From contig NZ_AP022616.1 of assembly GCF_010731115.1 (NCBI RefSeq), positions 4,154,001 to 4,218,000 of the forward strand: a DNA stretch of 64,000 nt. Reading direction: 5' to 3'. How positions within the stretch are numbered: the first letter of the stretch is position 1; each line of letters opens with the position of its first letter. This document shows positions 52,021-58,957 of the stretch, one piece after another. A program made the translations under genes and the position numbers. Below the pieces are notes generated by a model. The model had not been told where the DNA came from, ran no database searches, and worked only from the letters and a program-made list of their open reading frames with translations. This DNA comes from Mycolicibacterium phocaicum. GTDB lineage: Bacteria > Actinomycetota > Actinomycetes > Mycobacteriales > Mycobacteriaceae.

Positions 52021-52392
52021 ATGTCCAACGAATGCACACCCCTCTACCGCCCCGGCCAAGAGGTCACCGCACTGACCACCGCGGCCGTCACCGGCTCCAC
52101 CTTCGTCGGCATCTCCGCGACCCGCCTCGCCGGAATGATCCGAGTCGCCACCGCCACCCAAGCCGTCAAGCCGTTCGGTGTCGCTTCGGCTGACATCGCT
52201 TCCGGCGCAACCGGAAACATCATCCGCGGCGGCATCGTGTTCGTCACCGCCGGCGGTGCGATCACCGCGGGCGCCGAAGTCGAAGTCGGCGCATCCGGCA
52301 AGGTCGTCACCAAGGCATCCGGCACCGTTGTCGGCACCGCACTGGAGACCGGCAGCAACGGCAACCCCGTCCTCGTGGCACTGGACATCTAA
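52021..52392 (+). CDS. DUF2190-like capsid cement/decoration protein
   Basis: 123 residues, all beta and Gly/Ala/Val/Thr-rich: TAAVTGSTFVGIS, KPFGVASADIASGATGNIIRGGIVFVTAGGAITAGAEVEVGASGKVVT. The pattern is that of phage capsid cement proteins (DUF2190 type), which coat the outside of HK97-fold heads. AGAAGGAAC precedes the ATG. No capsid gene is in the element, so it would have to decorate another phage's capsid. Confidence 0.7.
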   Translation: MSNECTPLYRPGQEVTALTTAAVTGSTFVGISATRLAGMIRVATATQAVKPFGVASADIASGATGNIIRGGIVFVTAGGAITAGAEVEVGASGKVVTKASGTVVGTALETGSNGNPVLVALDI

Positions 52393-52538
52393 TGCCTGAA
52401 CGGGCGGACCACGAAGCCACCGACGACAAGCCACCGCCCACCGTCACCAGCCTCAAAAGCGGCCTCGGCTGGACCGACCCCGACCGCCACCACACCGACC
52501 CCTACCCGCCGCACTGGGGATTCCAGCGCGACACCTAG
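52392..52538 (+). CDS. Small hydrophilic protein, unknown
   Basis: 48 residues, rich in Asp, His and Pro, ending PPHWGFQRDT. The ATG shares one base with the upstream stop (TAATG). No family recognised. Confidence 0.5.
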   Translation: MPERADHEATDDKPPPTVTSLKSGLGWTDPDRHHTDPYPPHWGFQRDT

Positions 52539-52592
52539 ACCGGGCAGCGCGGCGGGCAAATACTCCTGGGTCCCGCCAGCCGCAGCCCACCG

Positions 52593-52629
52593 CCCCAGAC
52601 GTCCGCAATGTCGGACCGGACGTCTGGGG
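52593..52629. promoter_or_regulatory. 13-bp inverted repeat before the HNH gene
   Basis: CCCCAGACGTCCG (52593-52605) and its exact inverse (52617-52629) flank 11 bases; it ends 21 bases before the HNH start. Could attenuate transcription between the cement-like and HNH genes or be an operator. No T-run follows. Confidence 0.6.
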
Positions 52630-52650
52630 CACACCAAGGAGGCACACACC

Positions 52651-53085
52651 GTGACCCCACAGACCCGCGAGAACGACGCCGAAACCAAACGTCTGCGCGC
52701 ACGCCTACGCTCACGCCGCGACGACTGCCACATCTGCCTGAAACCCATTGACTACCAAGCCCATTACCTCAACCCGTGGGCATTCCAAATGGACCACCTC
52801 GTGCAGTTCGCACACGGCGGACCCACCATCGAAGCCAACGTCGCCGCATCACACCGAGCATGCAACCGACGCCGCAGCGACACCATCGACGGCATCACCA
52901 TCGCCGCCGCCTACCGCCTCGGCATCCCACTCGACCCCACCAAAACCGCCAGCGCCTACGGCCACACCACGCCATCCGAACCACCACCATGCACCACCCC
53001 AAACGGCCAGCTCTGCGAACGACACGGCGGCACCCACAACCCCCAACCAGGCACCCACTGGGTCACCCGACGCCGCTGGTGGTGA
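52651..53085 (+). CDS. HNH endonuclease
   Basis: 144 residues. Zinc CxxC in DDCHICLKPID, catalytic FQMDHLVQFAHGG, N in IEANVAASH and RACNRRR: a complete phage-type HNH. GTG start at 52651. In many cos-type phages an HNH protein next to the terminase is needed for DNA packaging; here the terminase is missing and the gene is followed directly by paired repeats. The C-terminal ~50 residues are Pro/His-rich and not conserved in the family. Confidence 0.88.
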   Translation: MTPQTRENDAETKRLRARLRSRRDDCHICLKPIDYQAHYLNPWAFQMDHLVQFAHGGPTIEANVAASHRACNRRRSDTIDGITIAAAYRLGIPLDPTKTASAYGHTTPSEPPPCTTPNGQLCERHGGTHNPQPGTHWVTRRRWW

Positions 53086-53234
53086 CCCCTGGGGGATGCC
53101 TCTCGACCCGACCCGACGTCCCCCTCAGGGCATTGGGAAATCGGGAGGGAGCGTGCTTTTTTTCGCAGGGCACCCAGCGGCCCCTGGGGGAGGCCTCTGA
53201 CCCGGCGCCGGCCGTCCTCCTCAGGGCATTGGGA
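53086..53234. repeat. Two ~53-bp imperfect direct repeats beside the HNH gene (candidate packaging site)
   Basis: Copy A 53086-53138 and copy B 53181-53234 both begin CCCCTGGGGGA-GCCTCT and end CCTCAGGGCATTGGGA, differing in the middle. Each carries two short palindromes (CCCCTGGGG, CCCTCAGGG). The gap between holds T7 and other runs (CTTTTTTTCG). The rest up to 53386 has no clear gene. Location right after the HNH gene, where phages have cos and terminase, suggests a packaging or recombination site. Confidence 0.6.
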
Positions 53235-53369
53235 CGCATCTCTCCCCGTTGGAAAAAAATCGTCGGGGGGAGGAAATCCCTATGCCCAGAGGTGGAAGCG
53301 GGAGCCGATCGGGGTGCATGCCCAGCCCACTGACTCTTGGACACTTCCGGCGGCCGAGGAGTCCCACTA

Positions 53370-53384
53370 GTGCGATAATCGCAC
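53370..53384 (+). promoter_or_regulatory. Palindrome over a -10 box of a leaderless promoter
   Basis: GTGCGATAATCGCAC is a perfect 15-base palindrome with GATAAT (53374-53379) in its centre. A GTG start codon begins 8 bases after the -10 box, so a transcript would be leaderless and a protein bound to the palindrome would block it. Confidence 0.6.
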
Positions 53385-53386
53385 AC

Positions 53387-53695
53387 GTGTTCGAAACGTG
53401 GGAGAACATCGACGGGTACACCACCCTGTTCCCCTGCGACCGCCCTGTCTTGGTCAACACCAACTGGCTGCCGGCATCCGGTACCCGCCGGGACAAGCTG
53501 GCCATGTGGATCAAGTCGGGCGGCCTCCACCTCGACCACGAGATGCCCGGACGCCAACTCGCATGGATCAGACGATCCGACGGCTCATGGATCGCCGTCG
53601 TCGAACTCACCGCCCACAGCGGCAACAAGCGGTCGACGCTCACCGCGACACTCTGGCTGCCACCCGGCGCGATCAGAATCGTTCCTCAATCATGA
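53387..53695 (+). CDS. Unknown protein from a probable leaderless transcript
   Basis: 102 residues from GTG 53387 (VFETWENIDGYTTLFPCDRPVLVNTNW), with GGLHLDHEMPGRQLAWIRRSDGSWIAVVEL, a compact alpha/beta domain. Longer in-frame starts exist at 53249 and 53282, but the -10 box and palindrome immediately before the GTG make the leaderless start preferable. Transcribed separately from the main operon, so probably expressed in the integrated state. No family recognised; an accessory or defence role is only a guess. Confidence 0.6.
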   Translation: MFETWENIDGYTTLFPCDRPVLVNTNWLPASGTRRDKLAMWIKSGGLHLDHEMPGRQLAWIRRSDGSWIAVVELTAHSGNKRSTLTATLWLPPGAIRIVPQS

Positions 53696-54408
53696 ATCCT
53701 GATGGGCTCTCCTGCGCCTAGCTCGCTGCATGCCATTTCCCATCGAATCCCGTTGGCGGTTGTGAACCGGATGCGCACAACAACTTTGGCCAAGTCGATG
53801 GATTTGTAACTCGGGTGAACGTAACCCGCTGTACGCGGCACGACCTCAGCCAGCGGGCTCTCCTCGGGATCGCCGAACCGAATACTCAGCTCAAACACCG
53901 TGTCGACCGTGTCATCTCCGCCTCGATGCGACTTGAGAATGGGCTTGTAGTCGCGGCGACCCCGCCAGCTATTGTCAAGGGCTGTCCAAGGGGCCTCAGG
54001 GTGCTCACTCCACGCCGCGTCGACAAGCTCGACGTCGAGGACCGGTAGAGCGCCGTAATTGTGCAGCTTTGCGGTCACGGCAGCCCGGGTGTCATGCCAG
54101 TCCAGGCTCATTCGGACCAGACGCGCATGTGTCTGCTCTTCAGCCAGTCGTTCTGACTCGCGGTCCCTGCGGTCGGAAGTCGATATCCACAGCGCCACTC
54201 CGGCAGCGGCGAAGCTTCCAAGCGCTCCTAGCCATTGCCCGAACCCTGTGTACCACGCGACGGACTGGCCGTGTTCATAGGCGATCTGGCTGCCGACGAA
54301 CAGGCAACCGATGGAGACAAGCCCCAGGAGCACCGGGCCCCAGAACGGTGCGGCGCGGCGCTTTTTCGGGGCCGCGGGCGGTCCTGGCGTGTCAGCGGAA
54401 GAGGCCAT
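53686..54408 (-). CDS. Membrane-anchored accessory protein, unknown
   Basis: 240 residues: Pro/Lys-rich cytoplasmic start, two membrane helices (FWGPVLLGLVSIGCLFVGSQIAY and TGFGQWLGALGSFAAAGVALWI), a charged helix (SDRRDRESERLAEEQTHARL) that may be coiled, and a C-terminal beta-rich domain of about 130 residues. Convergent with the gene at 53387 (10-base overlap). Its position at the element's right end, on its own strand, is typical of cargo such as superinfection-exclusion or antiphage genes, but function cannot be read from the sequence. Confidence 0.65.
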   Translation of the reverse strand: MASSADTPGPPAAPKKRRAAPFWGPVLLGLVSIGCLFVGSQIAYEHGQSVAWYTGFGQWLGALGSFAAAGVALWISTSDRRDRESERLAEEQTHARLVRMSLDWHDTRAAVTAKLHNYGALPVLDVELVDAAWSEHPEAPWTALDNSWRGRRDYKPILKSHRGGDDTVDTVFELSIRFGDPEESPLAEVVPRTAGYVHPSYKSIDLAKVVVRIRFTTANGIRWEMACSELGAGEPIRIHD

Positions 54409-54444
54409 GCGCTGGACACTACGGCGAGCTACCCGCCGCCGGCA

Positions 54445-54633
54445 TTAAGGCAAGCGCGGTTCCCATGACCTGGATTTCATCCACGCGTCGACCTCGCCCA
54501 GGTCGAGCCGGTAGTCGCGGCCCTTCCCGACCGGGTACGCCGGCAACTCACCCTTGTTGACCGCCTGGGCAATCAGGTCGGCGCTGCAGCGGAGGTGCTC
54601 GGCCGCTTCGTGCTTTGTCGCCCACTGGACCAT
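54445..54633 (-). CDS. Excisionase-like HTH protein (second copy)
   Basis: 62 residues: ATKHEAAEHLRCSADLIAQAVNKGELPAYPVGKGRDYRLDLGEVDAWM, the short winged HTH of the AlpA/excisionase class. Starts 5 bases after the damaged HTH gene. It may regulate the right-end genes or assist excision. Confidence 0.75.
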   Translation of the reverse strand: MVQWATKHEAAEHLRCSADLIAQAVNKGELPAYPVGKGRDYRLDLGEVDAWMKSRSWEPRLP

Positions 54634-54638
54634 TGGGG

Positions 54639-54820
54639 TTACCCGGCCGCGCTTTCCAGCGTGTGGATGAAGGTCGCAATCTGCTGGTCAGTGCGAAGCG
54701 GCGTGACCCGATCGTCACCGAGCCCAGATCGCCGGCGGCCCAGAGCGCGAACACCTTCGCGCGGCTGATCCCGCCCAGCTTGGTGGACGTTGCCTTCCAA
54801 TCGTTCAACCAGTTGCTCAC
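54639..54820 (-). pseudogene. Frameshifted HTH gene
   Basis: MSNWLNDWKATSTKLGGISRAKVFALWAAGDLGSVTIGSRR is a clear excisionase-type HTH beginning at 54820. Near 54692 the frame is lost; a one-base insertion restores the expected end (TDQQIATFIHTLESAAG) with a stop at 54639. Read as a single-base deletion in an otherwise well-kept gene. Confidence 0.65.
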
Positions 54821-55020
54821 CGCTGGATGATCTGACGCTTATTCGACGGGAGGCCGCTGTGCCGCGCCGGGGACCGGCAGTAGTCACCGAATGTTCATCG
54901 AGCTCCGCCCACATCGTGCCCACTATCTGCCCACAGTTACAGATATCTGGCGTCATCTCTGGTGATGTATTTCGGCAGTTCACGGGCATCACGGCAGGTC
55001 GAAACCACCCCGATTTATGT
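54821..55020. other. Right-end arm of the integrated element, no gene
   Basis: No convincing coding region. Short repeated strings such as GTCATCTCTGG/GATGTATT and TGCCCAC occur near 54905-54975; being within 150 bases of attR they may be integrase or Xis arm-binding sites. Confidence 0.4.
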
Positions 55021-55046
55021 TTCAAATCCCTCCGCCACCGCCATAG
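55021..55046. repeat. attR, 26-bp core
   Basis: Exact copy of 44215-44240; here it is not part of a complete tRNA gene. Bases on its left (TTTATG) do not continue the tRNA. Confidence 0.93.
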
Positions 55047-55047
55047 A

Positions 55048-55083
55048 GCCCCTCACCTGTCACCGCAGGTGAGGGGCTTTTTT
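55048..55083 (+). terminator. Original host terminator of tRNA-Ser(CGA)
   Basis: Perfect 12-bp stem GCCCCTCACCTG / inverse with a 6-base loop, followed by TTTTTT. It now lies 10.8 kb from the tRNA, separated by the integrated element. Confidence 0.88.
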
Positions 55084-55145
55084 GCGTGCCAGAAACCACA
55101 ACGGCCAGGCACCCGATCGGGTGCCTGGCCTTTGGTGAGGACGAA

Positions 55146-55871
55146 CTAGCGACCGAAGGTGAAGGCCGATCCGCCGCCGAAGTTGGAGCCGCCGACCGGG
55201 GTCGCGACGCCGGCACCGGAGTTGGTGCCGGCCTGGACGCCGTCGGGGCCGATCTCGCCGGAGGTGCCGGTGTTGAAGCCGCTGCCGCCGACCGGGGTGT
55301 TGACGGCCGCGCCGCCGCCGGTACCGGCGCCGAACGTCGGGATGAAGTCGGCCGGGGCGGGCGCGGCGAACTCGTTGGAGGCGCCGGCGTTGAAGCCACT
55401 GCCACCGAACGGCGTGTTCACACCGGCGCCGCCGCCCGCGTTGGCGCCGCCGCCGAAGTTCGGGATGAAGTCAACCGGGTTGGGCACGTTGAAGTCGGTG
55501 GACGCGCCGGTGTTGAAGTTGCTGCCGCCGATCGGGGTGTTGATCGCCGCACCGGTGTTGGTGTCGAAGCCCGCGCCACCGAAGCCGGCGTCGGTGCCCG
55601 TGGCGGTGTTGAATTCACCGCCGCCGAGCGGGGTGTTCACACCGGCGCCGCCGCCCGCGTTGCTCGACGCGTCGAAGGGCTGCCAGAACGGGTTCTCCAC
55701 GCCGAAGCCGGCGCCACCACCGGCGTTGCCGTTGCCGATCGGGGTAGCGACCGCGGCGCCGGTTTCACCGGAAACCTCGTCGTCGGCCCAAGCCGGAGCC
55801 GCGACGGCGAGCGGGACCAGCGCCAGGGCCGATGCCGCAGCAAATCCGATCAAACGTCCTGAGTTGCGCAT
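55146..55871 (-). CDS. Secreted Gly/Asn/Ala-rich repeat protein
   Basis: 241 residues from ATG 55871 (GGAGT 10 bases upstream). A Sec signal peptide ends at about residue 30 (APAWA). The mature part repeats a module of about 25-40 residues built from GGAGVNTPxGGSxFNTG and PxPxDFIPxFG; the string NTPxGG occurs at least four times and variants (ATPxGG) at both ends. No PE or PPE domain is present. A surface or matrix role is likely; low-complexity repeats of this kind vary in copy number between strains. Confidence 0.75.
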   Translation of the reverse strand: MRNSGRLIGFAAASALALVPLAVAAPAWADDEVSGETGAAVATPIGNGNAGGGAGFGVENPFWQPFDASSNAGGGAGVNTPLGGGEFNTATGTDAGFGGAGFDTNTGAAINTPIGGSNFNTGASTDFNVPNPVDFIPNFGGGANAGGGAGVNTPFGGSGFNAGASNEFAAPAPADFIPTFGAGTGGGAAVNTPVGGSGFNTGTSGEIGPDGVQAGTNSGAGVATPVGGSNFGGGSAFTFGR

Positions 55872-56098
55872 TAGTGATACTCCAATCATGGTTCTCTCGC
55901 GTGTGGCCAGGTGAACCTACTGGGTCGTACTCGGTTCCTCCGACCACTACCCTGGTATCGCCGGCCACGGCGCATCCGTTACAGCAGTGAACCAGTCGGT
56001 TGACATACAGCTGTTTGCTATCAGTCTCGATTCAGTCACTGATGCTGTGAATATGCTGGCAATATCTGCTCACGATGAACTTGCTGGTAGCCGAGCAA

Positions 56099-57364
56099 CT
56101 ATTCGTCGAGCAAAACCGCGGCCGCGTACCACTGGCACAGCAGCAGCGCCATCTCGACGTCCAGCCGGTCGTCGCCGAGCGGCCGTCCCCGACGCTCGAG
56201 CGCCCGCCCGACGCGGTACTTGACGGTGTTGAAATGCACCACCAACTCGTCGGCCGCGGCAGTGTAGCTACCTCCGTGCCGGAGGAACACCTGCAGGGTC
56301 TCCCGCAGGCGGGCGTCATTGGCGCCGGCCCCGGCCAGCGGCCCGAGAACCGTGTGGACGAACTCCCGAGCGTCGTCCTGGTTCTCGCCCATCAGCGCGG
56401 CCGCGGCGAACCCTGGGTCGTCGGCCGCGGTGACGCCGGTCAGGTCGGCCGTCACCGCGACGCTGTGCGCGCGCAGGGCCTGCCGGTGCGACCGGCGGAA
56501 GCCGTCGACGCCCGGCAGTGGGGTGCCGACGGCGACGGCAGGGGCGCTGGGATGGGAGTCCGTGAACTGCCGCAGCTGTGCCGACGCGCCGGGTCCGGTC
56601 GCGCCGGACAACGGCAGCCAGCCCCAGCCGGTCCGCTGGTCGGCCGCCGTGAACAGCGGACTGCCCTGCGTACCAACATGTTCGGCGGCCGCGCGCAGAA
56701 ACTGTTCGAGTTTGGCCAACGCATCATCGTGCCCGGTGACGTGCCCGCCACCCGTCGGCCACCACAACACGACGCCCAGATGGTGACGGCGCATCGGATA
56801 GCGGATCGCGGCCGTGATGGCCTCGGGGTCAGAGTCGTTGCCCGACAACACTTCCCGCACCCGCAGCGCCTGCGTGCTGTTGCGGTTCGCGAGCCAGCGG
56901 TCGCGCTCGTCCTCGTAGACCGTGACGACCTGCTGGGAAATCCAGTCGATGTAGCGGAACGTCACCGACGTCAGCCGTTCGAAGAAGGCCAGGCTCGTCT
57001 GCGGTGCGAGCCCGGCCTGATTGATCTCTTCGCTCGCGACGTCGAGCACCAGCGCGTGGCCGATGCGGTAGGCGCGGGTGAGGGCGTTCATCGGCACGCC
57101 GCGCTGCGCGAGCCGGCGGGCGTACTCGAGGGCTGCGGTGGGCGCTTCGATGTTCTCCAGAGATATGTCGTAGCGCAGCGCGTGGAATATGGTCTCGACG
57201 TTGCCGCCGACACTGGCACGGAGTAGCTCGATGATCTCGGGATCACCGCGCAGCTCGGTGATATCGCTGGCCAGGCGGTGCCCGACGGAGCGCGCGACCT
57301 CGGCCTGGCGGGCGATGAGCCGGGTCATGATCGTGGTGTTGGCCTCGCTGACCGCCGGATCCAT
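56099..57364 (-). CDS. PucR/CdaR-type transcriptional regulator
   Basis: 421 residues. N-terminal helical sensory region, a middle GGDEF-like (CdaR) domain and the C-terminal HTH typical of PucR: LRETLQVFLRHGGSYTAAADELVVHFNTVKYRVGRALERRGRPL. Start ATG 57364; the divergent acyl-CoA synthetase operon begins about 105 bases away, so the regulator probably controls that operon. Gap 55890-56098 upstream of the repeat protein contains no gene. Confidence 0.87.
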   Translation of the reverse strand: MDPAVSEANTTIMTRLIARQAEVARSVGHRLASDITELRGDPEIIELLRASVGGNVETIFHALRYDISLENIEAPTAALEYARRLAQRGVPMNALTRAYRIGHALVLDVASEEINQAGLAPQTSLAFFERLTSVTFRYIDWISQQVVTVYEDERDRWLANRNSTQALRVREVLSGNDSDPEAITAAIRYPMRRHHLGVVLWWPTGGGHVTGHDDALAKLEQFLRAAAEHVGTQGSPLFTAADQRTGWGWLPLSGATGPGASAQLRQFTDSHPSAPAVAVGTPLPGVDGFRRSHRQALRAHSVAVTADLTGVTAADDPGFAAAALMGENQDDAREFVHTVLGPLAGAGANDARLRETLQVFLRHGGSYTAAADELVVHFNTVKYRVGRALERRGRPLGDDRLDVEMALLLCQWYAAAVLLDE

Positions 57365-57469
57365 GAGCCGACTGTAGAGCCAAAGTTTGTGCTCAACATA
57401 CAAATCATCCGACAAAGTTGATCGGCGCACGACGGAGTGGCGCACGCCACAGACTTCTACTTTTATGAC

Positions 57470-58930
57470 ATGAACCTCGCCACCCTGCCCGACCGTCGCG
57501 CTGCCGCGGCGCCGCACGCACCGGCCGTCGCCGACGATCAGACCGACCTCGACAATGCCGCATTCCTCGATGTCGTCCAGCGCGCCGCCGGGGCGCTGCG
57601 CCAGCGCGGTGTGCGCGCCGGCGACGTCGTCGGCATCATGCTCCCCAACCGCGCGGCATTCGTCGTCGCGCTGTTCGCCACCTGGCGACTCGGCGCCGTC
57701 GCGACACCCATCAGCCCGACCCTGGTAGCCGCCGAAGTCGCCTACCAGGTGGCCGACGCCGGCGCCGTCGTGCTCGTCGTCGACCGTGACGTAGAAACCA
57801 CAGCCGCCGTTCTTCACGTCGACGACATGGGTGGCGAGCCCCGCACGGCCGAGCCGGTGACCGGCAACGGCGACGACCTGGCCCTGCTGATCTACACCAG
57901 CGGCACGACCGGCCGGCCCAAGGGCGTCATGCTCGACAACGCGAACCTGAATGCCATGTGCGCCATGGTGATCGAGGGCTTCGAGTTGACCGACGCCGAC
58001 CACAGCCTGCTCATCCTGCCGCTGTTCCATGTCAACGGCATCGTCGTCAGTGTGCTGTCGCCGCTGCTCGCGGGCGGCCGGACCACCATCGCCGGCCGGT
58101 TCGATCCGGCGACTTTCTTCGACCGTCTGGAATCCAGCCGCGCCACTTATTTCTCAGCGGTGCCAACCATTTACACCATGCTGCTGGGCCTGCCGGCCGA
58201 GGTGCGGCCCGATACGTCCGCGGTGCGGTTCGCCGTCTGTGGTGCCGCACCGGCCAGCATCGAATTGCTGGAGGGCTTCGAAAAGCGTTACGGCATCGGC
58301 CTGGTCGAGGGCTACGGGCTGTCCGAGGGCTCGTGCGCCAGCACCGGCAACCCATTGAACGGGCCGCGCAAAGTCGGCACCGTCGGAATCCCGTTGCCGG
58401 GACAGGAGATTCGCATCGTCGACCTGGCCGGTGCCGAGGTCCCGCAGGGTGAGCTCGGCGAAGTGGTGATCAAGGGCCCCAACGTCATGCGCGGCTACCT
58501 GAACCGCCCCGAGGAGACCGAGAAGACGCTGAAGGACGGCTGGCTGCACACCGGCGACGTCGGGCGGTTCGACGAGGACGGCTACCTGGTCCTGGTCGAC
58601 CGGGCCAAGGACATGATCATCCGCGGCGGCGAGAACATCTACCCCAAGGAGATCGAGACGGTCGTGCACCAGCTCGCCGGGGTCGCAGAGGCCGCCGTGG
58701 TCGGACGCGCGAGCGGGCTCTACGGCGAAGAGCCGGTGCTGTTCGTCTCCGCACACCCCGGTGCCGAACTCGACGTCGACAGCATTGCCGCGCACCTGCA
58801 GGCGTCGCTCTCGAAATACAAACTGCCCGTGGATATCACGGTTCTCGACACGCTGCCGAAGAACCCCGTCGGCAAGATCGACAAGCCGTCCCTGCGCAAA
58901 ACCCTCACCGCCACCGATCCGCGAATCTAG
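57470..58930 (+). CDS. Acyl-CoA synthetase (AMP-forming)
   Basis: 486 residues of the ANL superfamily. AMP-binding motif LLIYTSGTTGRPKGVM, A5 motif VEGYGLSEGS, adenylate-binding GWLHTGDVGRFDEDGYL, hinge RAKDMIIRGGENIYP and catalytic Lys in NPVGKIDKPSL. Activates a carboxylic acid to its CoA ester. ATG 57470 (MNLATLPDRRAAAAPH) is preferred over GTG 57437. First gene of an operon with the DUF3556 and FAD oxidoreductase genes. Confidence 0.92.
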   Translation: MNLATLPDRRAAAAPHAPAVADDQTDLDNAAFLDVVQRAAGALRQRGVRAGDVVGIMLPNRAAFVVALFATWRLGAVATPISPTLVAAEVAYQVADAGAVVLVVDRDVETTAAVLHVDDMGGEPRTAEPVTGNGDDLALLIYTSGTTGRPKGVMLDNANLNAMCAMVIEGFELTDADHSLLILPLFHVNGIVVSVLSPLLAGGRTTIAGRFDPATFFDRLESSRATYFSAVPTIYTMLLGLPAEVRPDTSAVRFAVCGAAPASIELLEGFEKRYGIGLVEGYGLSEGSCASTGNPLNGPRKVGTVGIPLPGQEIRIVDLAGAEVPQGELGEVVIKGPNVMRGYLNRPEETEKTLKDGWLHTGDVGRFDEDGYLVLVDRAKDMIIRGGENIYPKEIETVVHQLAGVAEAAVVGRASGLYGEEPVLFVSAHPGAELDVDSIAAHLQASLSKYKLPVDITVLDTLPKNPVGKIDKPSLRKTLTATDPRI

Positions 58931-58957
58931 CCTGATACCAGCAAAGGAGCTCACATC

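Larger units (their letters stand above)
44215..55046. mobile_element. 10.8-kb integrative element (phage-satellite candidate, phiRv1/phiRv2-like)
   Basis: Two identical 26-bp repeats lie at the tRNA 3' end and at 55021-55046. Inside: integrase and XRE repressor leftwards, then a rightward run of xis, small genes, DUF2742-like and DUF3631-like replication genes, a cement-like protein and an HNH nuclease, and finally accessory genes. No portal, terminase, major capsid, tail or lysis gene can be recognised. The size, tRNA target and DUF2742-next-to-ATPase order recall phiRv1/phiRv2. Satellite lifestyle is inferred. Confidence 0.85.

Noticed and set aside
53086..53234. CRISPR array
   Set aside because: Only two imperfect long repeats, no spacer series and no cas genes; does not meet the pattern.
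56099..58030. Longer 643-residue form of the PucR regulator
   Set aside because: The extra N-terminal part is antisense to the acyl-CoA synthetase gene and low in domain character; the ATG at 57364 gives a normal PucR protein.
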